The translations under genes and the position numbers were made by a program. This document shows, in pieces, positions 1 through 11,100 of a stretch of 64,000 nt of DNA. The first letter of the stretch is position 1; every line of letters begins with the position of its first letter. Below the pieces are notes generated by a model. The model made no database searches, had not been told where the DNA came from, and was given only the letters and a program-made list of their open reading frames with translations. Location: the NCBI GenBank assembly GCA_010279815.1, contig QEOQ01000378.1:683906-747905 (forward strand), read 5' to 3'. This DNA comes from Brachionus plicatilis. Lineage: Eukaryota > Rotifera > Eurotatoria > Ploima > Brachionidae.

Positions 1-189
1 AATTATTAATTTATTTATTGATTGTTTTACATTTGAATATTCGTTTTTGAAATTTTTGAAATTTTTTAATTTAATAATAAATAAAATGCCAGTAAAAAAT
101 TGAATTGTCTGCAATAATACCTTTGATTGTAATATGTTACGGCAAATTTTTCAAAAAAGTTTTTTCATTATTCTAAATTTTTAATTTAG

Positions 190-469
190 AAAGCCAAAAG
201 GATTTCTGGACCGACTTAGACTTGTGCCAGGTTCAGGTTCAAAGCGCCTGAAGCATAAGTACGCACTATTGCAGTCGGATGAAAATGATTCAATAAATGA
301 TTCGGAAAAGTTTTTTAAGAAAAATGGAATTTTAAGTGACGAGCAACTCGGCGCTCAACTTGATTTGAATGACGATGAGGAAGTTGTATATGAAGAAACA
401 ATGATAAATGATGCCAAAAAGAGAAAAGCAAACAAGGAAGATTCCATCAAAAAATACAATCTCATTTAG
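190..469 (+). CDS. 3'-terminal exon of an unknown gene (partial)
   Basis: An open frame begins directly after a good splice acceptor (T-rich tract ending in tttaatttag at 180-189) and runs to a TAG at 467-469. The exon reads from its second base (AAG CCA AAA GGA), giving about 92 residues that begin KPKGFLDRLRLVPGSGSK and continue as an acidic then basic, hydrophilic tail (LDLNDDEEVVYEE, DAKKRKANKED). There is no ATG near the acceptor, so earlier exons should lie left of the window. No domain is recognised; the tail looks disordered. Base composition is clearly richer in G+C than the flanking DNA, which supports coding. An AATAAA-like motif lies near 632. Confidence 0.45.
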
Positions 470-2618
470 AAAAGACTCAATTAATCACTTTTATCCTCTA
501 GTCAAAGGATAGCGAATCTTAAATCGATTTTAATCATACTTAATAGCATTAAACATTTTTTACTTAAAATATTATTTTTTTAAAGTTTTCGTTTATTTAA
601 TGAAACCATTTATTGTTAAAAATTTTTAAGAAATAAAAATTTTAAATTCGAAAAGTAATAATTTAATTATTTTATTTAGAATATATTTATGGGGATTTCC
701 CCAGGGCAGCTGCGAATGAATCAGGCCTAATTTTCAAAATTTACTTTTTTAGAAATGAAAAAAAATTAACAAACAAAAATCGATTTTCACGAGTAATTAG
801 ATAAAATTTTTGCAATGTTTAAATTGAATTAAAAAATAATTAAAATGAAAGAGCAGATTGGAGATTTTAGAAAAATAAAAAAATAAACGTAATTTCTAAT
901 TATTACTAATTTACTTTTATTTTTTTAAATTTTTATCACCGACAAAATTTGCCTAATTATAAAATTAATAATAATAAAAATATTACAATTTTTTTGTTTA
1001 TTATAAAAAAACAATATATTGATTAAAAAATACAATTATTTGTTTTCAAGTTTTAATTTTGTTTTATTTTATAATAAAAAAATAGTTTTCGGTGTGAAAA
1101 CCCAAATCAGTTCCAAGTGGTAAAATACTTTTATCCCTAATTTAAAAAAAAATATATAAATAGAAATTTAATGCCTTTTCGAAAAGGTTTAATTTTTCCT
1201 CTAAAGGAAAACTTAAATTATTTCTTAAGCGCTTTTTAGAAATAAAAATAAAGATTTAATTAGCTTTAAAAAATATTGCCAAAAGCTTAAAACTTAGTTG
1301 CTAAATTAAATAAAAGAACCAATGGCTTATAATGTGTTTTTGAAAAAAAAATTTTTTTCTAAATATTTAAAATTCTAATTTAATTTCTTCTTAGATTTTT
1401 AATTTAATTTGACAAATATCATATCTTTAACCCCAAAAGGAATTCTAGTCAATTGTTTTATTAATCGTTTTACTAAATTTAGCACATCCAAAATAATGAA
1501 ATGTCCTTTTTTTTATTGTTTTTAATTTTTAGCATATTCCATCGAGAAATATTTTTAAATCAAACTAAATAAACAATAAAGTTGATTAAAAAAATATTTT
1601 CTAATGATTCTCTTTTAAATTGTGTGCATTATTAACGCAATGAAATTAAGAAAGTATCTATATAGAATTTAATTAGCGCTTAAAAGTTAAAAAAAGTCAC
1701 CAAATATTGTAAAAAATTTCGAAATTAATAAGATATTTACAAAAGTAAATTTGTTCATATCGGGTTTGATTTGTGTGTAGCTTTCTATTTAACTCGGCAC
1801 TTTTATTGACACAGTCTAATCTTAAATCAAAACCCTTAATCTCTTTAATAAAGAAAAATATTCAAATTTCTATTACATTTAAGGTTTTTGATTCATATTT
1901 TAAGGCAATGAATATTTTTTGCAAGTTTTCTATTTTTCTTTGTAAATTGATTCGTTTTAAATTTAAGAGAAATAGACTCTTGGCGGGGTCAGGAAGTCAT
2001 TTTTAGTTAATTAAACACTGTTTCTATAATTAAATGATCAAAATTTTTAAAATTCAAAGTTTTCAATTTGAATTGTAGAACTAAGAGACTGTGAAAATAG
2101 GCTTTTTCTGGGACAGAGCTCTAGAGTATTAGGTTTTTTAAAAGAAAATAAAAACTAAATCAACTTATTTTATTTCGAGTGGGCCCATTAAATATATTTA
2201 AAAAAAAAGGATGAAAGTGTAATTAATATCTTTGTTTCATTTGGTTCTTTAAAAACCGTGAACAATTTTTTAATCTAAATTATTTGAATGCTTTTAATTA
2301 AGAATTGAATTTTGTCAAATTAAAACAATTATTCTAGATAAAAATCGATTTATAAAATTTTTTTGTTCAAAAGAAATTCTGGGCTTTGTTAATGACCCAA
2401 AAATGGTGATTAATTGATTGCCATAGTCTTATATCTAATAAGCCGTGACCATACAGTAACTTATTGACAAAATGTTTTGATTTAATCTTAGCTTATTTGT
2501 GGGCCAAAATTATCGAGCCTAACTCAAAGAAAAATCACGAAAAAACCACCTAAAGAAATTTTTTCTTTAGTATAAAACCCAACAAAAAAATAAGTTTGGT
2601 TGTGCTTTTCGGCTAAAA
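470..2618. other. Non-coding AT-rich interval
   Basis: No coding region, RNA gene or clear transposon is visible. The sequence is dominated by A/T runs. A short open frame at 1773-2006 has the lysine/phenylalanine/isoleucine composition expected from random AT-rich DNA and is not called. Confidence 0.6.
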
Positions 2619-3200
2619 ATGCTTTGCGATTCAAAGTCACAATTGAAAGCTGAGTTTAGAAAAAAACTGAACAAATATCTGGCTTCTAAGGCTAGCAACG
2701 AGGAGACTTCCAAAAAGGAGAATTTGCTGCAAAATTTTTCCGACAAGCGGATCATAGAACGCATCTGCGAGAGCAGGCAGAGAGTTGAGCAGGTTTCAGG
2801 CATGAAAAATCAAGGACAGGACATTCTTAAACCGGTGGCGCTTAGGCCAAAAAGGACACCTTTGGAAAAAAGTAGCTACAGATTATCGAGTTGTCTCAAC
2901 TCTGAAAGCTCGATCGGCAAACGAGATAGCATGTTCATTGATCAGCGATCTAGTTTCCGAGAGCAAAGAGGTGCCAAAAGCAAATCGATTTGTGCGGAAA
3001 ATGAGTGGCAGCCGAGCCGAGAGAGGCCGTGCTTGAATCTAATGAAAAATTTTGTTAAACAAAGCGATGAAGATCTATGCACTAGGACAGTTCAATTAGC
3101 GGAAAAAAATTCTAAATTTAAAGGTAAAAATGGCTTTGATGACAAATTTATTCAACAATTTAAAATCGATTTAAATCAAATAGAAAATGACACAAATTAA
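2619..3200 (+). CDS. Hypothetical basic protein, 193 aa
   Basis: Single-exon frame from ATG 2619 to TAA 3198-3200. A candidate acceptor (tttttctttag) lies about 50 bases upstream, so a 5' UTR intron or trans-splice site is possible. The protein is hydrophilic and charged, with a helical lysine/glutamate-rich N-terminus (residues 5-60, KAEFRKKLNKYLASKASNEE), a Ser/Arg-rich middle and no signal peptide or membrane segment. Codon composition is far less AT-rich than the surroundings, and the frame avoids the poly-Lys/Phe composition of random ORFs here, which is the main evidence that it is real. I do not recognise a family. Confidence 0.6.
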   Translation: MLCDSKSQLKAEFRKKLNKYLASKASNEETSKKENLLQNFSDKRIIERICESRQRVEQVSGMKNQGQDILKPVALRPKRTPLEKSSYRLSSCLNSESSIGKRDSMFIDQRSSFREQRGAKSKSICAENEWQPSRERPCLNLMKNFVKQSDEDLCTRTVQLAEKNSKFKGKNGFDDKFIQQFKIDLNQIENDTN

Positions 3201-4983
3201 TTTTTTTTATTTAAATTTTTTGTTTTTTAATTCAAAAATCAAAATCGTTTTGATTATATTTTTTAATAAAATTTTTAAATAATTGGCAAAATTTAATTTT
3301 TCAAGGGCTTTCATTTTTTATCTTTATTATTTTTATGCATAAAAAATTATGATCTATTTTTCTAAGTCATTCTGTGATATTTAATTTTACAAAAATAAAG
3401 TAAAATTGTGAAAATTTTAACAAAAATATTTCATTGTTTACAAAAATAATTAATACTTATCTCTTTTTATTTTCGAATACCGAATAAATTAATTAATTGA
3501 TTTTAAAACGATTTTATTAAAGTGGAGCACTCATAAAGCTAAAATAGTGCTATGACACATGATATTACCTAGTTTTACGTCAAATTACATTATTTAGCTT
3601 AAAATTACTAGACTTTAAGTAAAAACAAAAAGATCCAAAAAATCGATAATTTTTCGTAAGTTTTTGTAAAAAAAATCTTAGAATTTTTTTGATCATTTTT
3701 GATAATTTTTTGAAAAAACAAAATTACTCTTTTTACTTAATTTTTAATAAGTTTTAGAGTTTTAAGTTATAAAAATTGGTCAAAAATTAACAAAAAAAGT
3801 AAAAAAAACCTAAAAAATATTTTCATAAATTTTATTAAATTACAATTGAAAGATGACTTGAATGTTTTCTTGTCTTCTTTTCTTGCTTTTAGCCTCTACT
3901 TTGACATTTATCTACTTTTTCTTTGTCCTTTTTCTTGATTTTCTTCATTTTTACTTTTTTATTCAATTTATTACTTATTTGCTTTTTATCTTCTCTTTCT
4001 TTCATTCAAATCTGATCAAAATAAATTTATAGATTTATCTTAACAAAAAAATTAAGAAAACGATGTCCACTTTTCGGCTTTTTTTGGTTTTACGTAAATT
4101 CTATTAATTAAACGTAAATTAAGCAAAAAACATGTGTCACAATGCTTCTGTACAATCTTCTATAATATTTAAAATTAAATTTTTCTATACCATTGCTGGA
4201 GGCTTCATCAAAAAATTATTTAGTATTACATTTAAAAAGAACATTTGTTTCATTTCAAATTGTTTAAGCGGTAAAAGGCAAAATTTATTTTAAATGCCAA
4301 GCGATAAATCAAATAAAAATTTTGGTTAGTGCTTTTGAGTTGGTATTATTTAAATCAATAATTTTTTATTTACATTTCCAAGTATAAAAAGTTTTTTTTC
4401 AATTCATTTCATTTCAGATACATAAAAATTAAATTTTTTAATTTTATTTTTAATTTAATATTTCTGATTAAAATAATATATATATATATATAATACGCCT
4501 TTTTAGAGACCCAAAATTAATTAATTCACAGTGTTAATTTTTTATCATTTCAGGTGAATAAGGTCACTACCACATCGCAATTTTAGGCCGACCAGAGAAG
4601 AAAATTAAATTGACAATTGACTTTAAAAAAATATTTTAAGTCATTAAAAATAAATTTGGTTATAATCTCATCTTTTGGATTCAAAATATATTTATAAATT
4701 TTTGCACTGCCTTTGAACCTGATTTTAAAATTTAGTTTTGAAAACATGGTCTTTTTATTTAATGACAAGATAAGATGGTGTCGGTTTTAGTATTTAGATT
4801 AAAATATCTCATTGAAAGGGTATTCGGTATAAGTACAGAAATTAATCTTTTTGTTATTTATTTGAAATATTTGTACAAAGATTACGTAGAATAAGCAATC
4901 TTTTACATTGTATAGAAACAATGTAATCTCTTAAAACTAAAAGATTTTAATCTTCAATTCAAAACCAAATTTAATTTGTTAAA
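3201..4983. other. Non-coding interval with a degraded TIR element
   Basis: No gene is seen. It contains a possible decayed inverted-repeat element (listed separately) and a short (AT)n microsatellite near 4480-4493. A 61-codon minus-strand frame at 4583-4768 has random composition and is not called. Confidence 0.5.
3548..4145. repeat. Possible degraded ACGTAAA-type inverted-repeat element
   Basis: The left side carries GACACATG followed by TTTTACGTCAAATTAC, and the right side carries ACGTAAATTAAGCAAAAAAC then ATGTGTCAC, an imperfect inverted pair about 590 bp apart. The ACGTAAA-rich arms resemble those of better-preserved elements near 16.0, 28.9 and 35.8 kb. No target duplication could be confirmed. 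Confidence 0.3.
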
Positions 4984-4991
4984 ATTTTCTA
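4984..4991 (+). repeat. Left 8-bp target-site duplication of Merlin element
   Basis: ATTTTCTA immediately precedes the GGGTCTTGTCC terminus and is repeated exactly at 6945-6952. An 8-9 bp duplication is the hallmark of Merlin transposons. Confidence 0.85.
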
Positions 4992-6944
4992 GGGTCTTGT
5001 CCAATATGTGATCACTTGATCACCAAAAATGTGATCATTTTAATAATGCTGGTTTTGTGAACAAGACTGATCACCAAATCGATGATCACACAATATGTGA
5101 TCAAAAATATAAAAAGTAAAATTAAGGAAAAAACTTTTGTGATCAATGTTTTTATTTATGTGATCAAAGTTTTTATATATGTGATCAAAGACGTAAGAAT
5201 ATAGTGGCAATATTTATAATATATATTGATCATTAAAATATAAAGTTTTCCCATTAACTTTTCTTGATAAAAAGATGTTACATTAATATTGTCACATTAA
5301 TAAAGTTTTATATAGAAAAAAAAATAACATGAAATTTAACTGTGTTTTTTAGCAATATGGAGTTTGACACCGCGTTCATTCTTCATCAAAGCCTTGCATA
5401 TTGGGCATGAGACCGGATTCGTATGCTTGCTCAAAGCTGCTGCTACTTTCTCTTTAGCCTGATCCGAAGCGACATGAGGCTCTAAAGCTGGCTTACGATA
5501 TTCGTTTAATTTTTCTTTAATATTTAAAAATCTCATTTCATTCAAATTTTTGCTAATTGAATTAATTTCTTCGTCCTCATCATCTTCAGTTGAGTCAACT
5601 CCAGTCTCTTTCGAATTTAGGTCATTTTCTGTAACAGACGTTGAATCAGTGCGAGCAAGTGTCTCGTCGTCAGATAAATCAGAACCTTTTTCATTTTCTA
5701 GCACTTCACCTTCAGCAAACTCTTCATCAGTTAAATCATTATCTGAGGCTATCAAAGACCCAAAAAGCGATTTAACGCCAGAGCCAATAGACTTAGAGTC
5801 GTCATCATCATCGTCATCATCAACAACAAAATGCACCTTTGCTACCTCGCTAGGGTCACCATTAACATCAGCAAAAAGTTTCTCTAGTGATTTAAACCTT
5901 TAAATATTAACGAATTTTAACTAATTTCAAAACTTAAAGTAATACTAACTTATTTCCTGGTTTATAAAAATATGCAACAACTTCCAAAATAAGTTCATAA
6001 GCTTTAGTTCTATTACTATTTACGCCATTATTAAATCGCCACACAAACTCGTCCAAATAGGATTGAATGTATGTTCATTTGCAACCTCGCATATCCTTAA
6101 ATTTATGCTTGGAAGCGTTCCAGAGACTCTCAATTCTATTTGTACATGTCCCTGTGTCCGGATCCAAAAAGTTATATGAATGATTTACCGTTTGATGCTT
6201 AAATTCTTTTAGTTTTGAGATTTTAGCATAAGAAGCCCAGCAATCCGAGTAGACATTGGTGCCGGTTAGACATTTATCATAAATAATTTCTAACAATGTC
6301 TCGGCTTCCCGGTTTGGAACTACTGTGAGACAACATAACCCATTCGTCGAGGAATCTTTTCTTTGTACTAGACCAAACGTCCAAACTTGTGGCCTAATAA
6401 GATCTTTCCCTTGTTTTTTTAAGAAGTTTTAATAATTAATATTTTATTTTTTTTTAAATAAATTCTCACCCTTCCAGTGCTTTACTTTGGCGTACAAGGA
6501 TTCATCAATTTCAACTATCTTGCCTTGTCCGCCAAGTTTTAAGTTTTTTTTGTCTAAAGACAGCGAACAAAGCAGTCGCATTTGGAAGAAAATTGACGAA
6601 ACTGTTCCAATTTTAAAGCTTAGTAAGCGTAAGAATGATTATATAAAAAAGATTTCAAAACTGAAGCACATATAATTTATATTGCAATATTAATGTGACA
6701 TCTTTTTATCAAGAAAAGTTGATGAGAAAATTTTTTATTTTGATGATCAATATATATTATAAGTTTGAGATTCAAGCGTGATCCGTAGATTTTTTTTAGT
6801 GATCGTAGTTTAAATTCTCGTGATCAATCATTTGATCACATATTGTGTGATCATCGATTTGGTGATCAGTCTTGTTCACAAAACCAGCATTATTAAAATG
6901 ATCACATTTTTGGTGATCAAGTGATCGCATATTGGACAAGACCC
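4992..6944 (-). mobile_element. Merlin (IS1016/ISXO2-like) DNA transposon, 1953 bp
   Basis: Terminal inverted repeats begin GGGTCTTGTCCAATATGTGA at the left and are mirrored at the right end (6834-6944), with one or two mismatches in about 110 bases. They are followed by a more diverged inner inverted segment (about 5205-5300 against 6682-6770). The repeats are full of GTGATCA/TGATCAC motifs, likely transposase binding sites. The element is flanked by a perfect 8-bp duplication and encodes a minus-strand transposase. The 5' part of the transposase gene abuts the right TIR with too little room for the usual N-terminal region, so the copy is probably an internal-deletion derivative. Confidence 0.9.
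5336..6618 (-). pseudogene. Merlin/ISXO2-like transposase with acidic C2H2 tail, one premature stop
   Basis: DDE transposase of the IS1016/ISXO2 type, acting on the element's own ends. Three minus-strand exons join in frame: about 6618-6470, 6409-5950 and 5897-5336, with introns of 60 and 52 nt (GT..AG). The catalytic triad is visible: Asp in KIVEIDES, Asp in VYSDCWASY, Glu in NRIESLW. The conserved VNHSYNFLDPDTG block is present. After KDMRGCK there is an in-frame TGA at 6077-6075, but the same frame continues as TYIQSYLDEFVWRFNNG, the normal family C-terminus, then splices to an Asp-rich linker (eight Asp in a row) and a finger CPICKALM...HIAKKH. The TGA makes this copy inactive unless read through. 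The N-terminus is short or missing; the first exon boundary is uncertain. Confidence 0.85.
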
Positions 6945-6952
6945 ATTTTCTA
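6945..6952 (+). repeat. Right 8-bp target-site duplication of Merlin element
   Basis: ATTTTCTA, identical to 4984-4991, directly follows the terminal GACAAGACCC. Confidence 0.85.
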
Positions 6953-7406
6953 TACAAATGCTTAGATACAACACTGACAAAGAATACAAATATATTTAAA
7001 CCAAATTTTATTTAAAAGATTTTTAAAAAACTCTGAATTCTGTGATAGAAGCAGTTGTAGTAGTTTACTGCAGTAAAGTATTCTTTACCATCGGCCAAAA
7101 TCGCTTAACCATTTATGGCCTTTGTAGTCCTTATTTTAGTATTTACATCTCATGGTCAATTCTCGTTGAAACTGTTGATTGTTTTGGCTGATATTGTTTC
7201 AGTGATAAATTTATTCCATGAGTCTATAACTCTTCTAATTTTTCTATTCCATTTTATTTTATAAAATATTTAAAATTTTAATTTAATAAATTAATTGTAA
7301 AAATTAATTTTTAAGTTTTTTAACAAGATAAATGTTATCATCAAGCAAATTAAAATTTTTCATGGATAGACATCGAGATTTAACTTTAAAAAAATTTTTC
7401 TTCTTG

Positions 7407-7490
7407 TACTTAATCTAAATTTAATTTATTTGGCCCTGTTCAGTTGTGTACTCTCTGTACGGCCAAATAAATTTAAATTTAGACAAAGTA
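7407..7490. repeat. Short inverted repeat (hairpin)
   Basis: Arms of about 29 bases (7407-7435 and 7461-7490), ending AATTTATTTGGCC and starting GGCCAAATAAATT, are separated by a 25-base loop. It could be a MITE remnant. Confidence 0.5.
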
Positions 7491-7910
7491 AAAAAAGTAA
7501 AGAAAGGCTTTTTACTTTTTTATGTTCACTTTGTATGTACCTCTCTAAATTTAACTAATATTTAAGTCATAAAATTATTTTTATATAATAAACAACATAA
7601 AAATTAAATAAAAAAAATACATAAAATAAATTTTATTATTAAAATAATTTGTAAGAGTCAATCAAGTACATAATAGCACGTCAAATAGCAATCATTTCTT
7701 ATAGTTTTGGTAATCCAAAATATTTAATAAAAAATTAAATGAATTTTACTAAATAATTATATTTTTAAAAAAAAATAATAAAATTAGTGATGAAATCGAA
7801 TAAGCTTTTTGAATATGCTTTGAACGCAAATTGAAGCTTGAATAAATAAAAAATTTGAAAAGACCATTGACCAAGTCATCAAAAAAATCAAAAATTCATC
7901 AAAAGCATTT

Positions 7911-8118
7911 ATCTAAAATTCAAGTTGTTTTTTAAATTAAAGTTAAGTTCGAATTTTAATTTAAAAAAAGATAGCTTTCGAATAAAATCTTGAAAAAAGG
8001 ATAAATTTGAATTTATATTTGATTTATTTTTATTTTTGAAATTACATTCGAAAACTATCTTTATTTAAATTAAAATTCGAATTAAACTTTAATTTTAAAA
8101 ACAACTTAAATTTTAGAT
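7911..8118. repeat. Foldback inverted repeat, about 70-bp arms
   Basis: ATCTAAAATTCAAGTTGTTT at the left is mirrored by AACAACTTAAATTTTAGAT at the right. The arms continue through TTCGAATTTTAATTT and AAATTAAAATTCGAA and GATAGCTTTCGAA/TTCGAAAACTATC around a 65-base centre. No target duplication was identified. Confidence 0.55.
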
Positions 8119-11100
8119 AAATTCAGCTAATAATTTAAAAGCATTGAAATTGTATTTATTTTTTGGTTAAAAAAGATGAACTCAAGAAAAAATGATTTCA
8201 TACCATTACTCCATAAACTTCAGAAATACAATTTCCTGATTTAGATTGGAAAATGACCAAGATCTAAGCAGGCATTCCTCAAGGTTGTTGTTTATGCGTT
8301 CTGTAATCAAAAGTTGACTTCAAAAGAAAATATTATCAAGTGATTTTAGATTAGAAAAAAATATTCTTTATAAATTCATTCGTTTGATCGAATTAATGAT
8401 TCCAAAATTTATTTAAAGTAATTTTAAGTAAATTTAGAAATTTTTATAAAGAGTAAAAAGTTAATAAAATATATCATGATTGAGGGACAATGGGGTGAAA
8501 TGTGAAAAAAATAGACTAGCATCTCGAGCCTTTGAGCTTAAAATATAAGCTTTTGCATTTAAAACAATCTTTAAATTTTTATTAATTGCTTCTAAAGTTA
8601 TCCTGTAAAAATAATTTTTTTTTTAAATTTAAAATATTTTAATTTTTAAAATGATGGGAAAAAAATTCTGCCAGAAAAAGTAAAAAGGGACATGCTGGGA
8701 CATCACTGAGTCATTCAGTTTCACTCATTTTCAAACTGGTAGACTGAAAGATTTGAATTAATATATATTGAATGGTCAACTCCTTCCGATCTGCTCCAAA
8801 AAATCCTCGAATTTTCTCTAAAAATTCAATTAAAAATGATTCCATTTTAATATTATAGAATTTAACCAGAAAAACAATTATTAAATTTAACAAGATCTTT
8901 TGAATTTTTTTCTGATTATTTGTTAATAGATCTCGATTTTTGGAATTTCTTAATTTTTTGATACTTAATTTGTTTATTTGGTTTTGTTGAATTCTAATTA
9001 ATTTTTTTTCTTAAACCAAACAAAATTAAAATAATTAATCAAAATTCTTTGTAATACTTTTAAACGCTTATTATTTTTGATGTGATACTAGCATATTTTT
9101 TTTTGTTTTTTTTCATTGAAGAAAAAAAACAAATTAATAAAAGCATTTTTTGAATATAATACAAAATCGATGCAACAATAAAAATATTTGTTTAAATACT
9201 TTTATTAATTATTATGCAACTGGTAATCTTGTGGAGCTAATTAACAGCCTAATGGTTGAATGAATGAAGTATGTTTGTGATTAATAATCAACTAAATGGA
9301 ATTCAACAGCAATTTTTTATTGCTGATAATTTTCTGATATTAATTTTATTCAAATAATATCAATTTCGAAATCGAAAAAAAAATTATAATAAACAATTCT
9401 TACTAGATGACCCAACTTCTACAAATTTAAATATTCAAAGTCTTGTTTTTAAAATTTTTTTTATGTAAAGAATTCTCCGAAAAATTAATTGAATTGAATA
9501 ATTTAAGAAAAATATCAAAAAGATCAAAATTAGTAAGAAAATTTTGGAGATTAAAATTATCAAAAAAAAATTTTAAATCTTTTTTAAATTATTTTAACAT
9601 TTAATACCAAAACATTATTTCGGTTAATTCTTAATTTATGAAAAAATCAACAATCTGTTCATTCTTTTAAAATAATCATAGATATTAATTATTTTATTCA
9701 ATATGAGTACTATACCGCAGTTACTACTACTACTTAGAAAGACAAAAACTATAATCCACAAATCATCACATATACATATACATATACATCACGGATACAT
9801 CATCACATCAACATTTCCTGTGGTAGTTTGTATGAAATTTAACTATGTCTTAATTTTTATAATTCTATCCTGCATCAAAAATTATATTTATCCAGCTTAA
9901 GAAATCGAAAATTTTAAAATTTAGGGACAAAATATGAATTCTTTTTTTAAAATGTGTTCTCTTTTTTTTGTCATAAAATGATCGCTTAATTGTATCAAGA
10001 GTTTGTGTTTATTATTTAATTATTTTAAGGCAAATACTATAAAAGTTAAATTTTATACCTCTCATAGAAATTTGTAGTTAAAAACTCGAAACTTAAAAAC
10101 ATCCGAAAGAAGGGGAAAATGAAAAATAATAGATTATTTAAGGGATTTTCGATCCAAAAAATTATCTATAATTTTTTTTAATTTTTAGTTAATTTAACTC
10201 AATATTTAATCATTAATTCTTTAAAACCAATTGTTTTCACAATATTTTTCTATAATCTTTATTTTAAGTATATTATTGTATTGGAATTTATCATTAAATT
10301 TAGTTTAAATCTTCGTTTCAAGTCAATACCGACAGAATTCGATTCCAAATAATTTTTAAAAAGGAATTTTTTTGTTCTTTATTGGGATAAAAAAATGGTC
10401 TTAAAAAATTATCTTTTTGCTCTCGTTTATTCAGGATTTCAAGTTGGTATTTGGGTAATATAAAGTTCGAATTAATTAATTAAAAAAAAAAGCGAATTCA
10501 AATGAATTTATTCTTAAAATGCAGGAATTTCAATTTTTTTTATGAAAAATTATGAAAATATTTAAACTGTTGTTTATTATTGAAATAAACTTAATGTCAA
10601 TTGATATACAGTAAAAATTTTTTTGTTAGTCTAAAAATTGTTCAATAATTTTTGGAATAAAATAAAAACACTTGAATTATGTGCTAATATTGAATTGCTC
10701 AAGACCATTTTCTAATTCTTTTATTGAATCAAAAGTAGATAATTTTTTTAACATAAAAATAAAATTGAGGACCACTTAGAAAAAAAATATATTTTATTGT
10801 TCTTTTAAATTTAATAAAATAAAATTTAGAAGCTTTCAAAAATACGAATTTATTTTATTCTTAATCCAATATCCTCAAATAACTAATTATATTTTTATGT
10901 AGGAGCAATAATTGCGATCACTATCAAAATGTCTACTTAAAAAATATTTTAAAATATTATTGTGTATAGAACAAAAAATTACTTTTTAATCAGATAATTA
11001 GCATTCCTGGCATTGTTGGAAAACCGCGAAAGAGAAGCGGAAAAGCAAACAAATTTAAATATTCAAAGCATTTAGTTTATTTAATTATTTGGAAAATTTT

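Noticed and set aside
4992..5180. Repeated GTGATCA units resembling a short direct-repeat array (CRISPR-like)
   Set aside because: Units lack regular spacers and are mirrored at the other TIR; they are transposon end motifs in a eukaryotic genome.
5550..5903. Ser-rich plus-strand frame of 117 codons
   Set aside because: Antisense shadow of the Asp/Glu-rich tail of the Merlin transposase; the minus strand has splice and family support.
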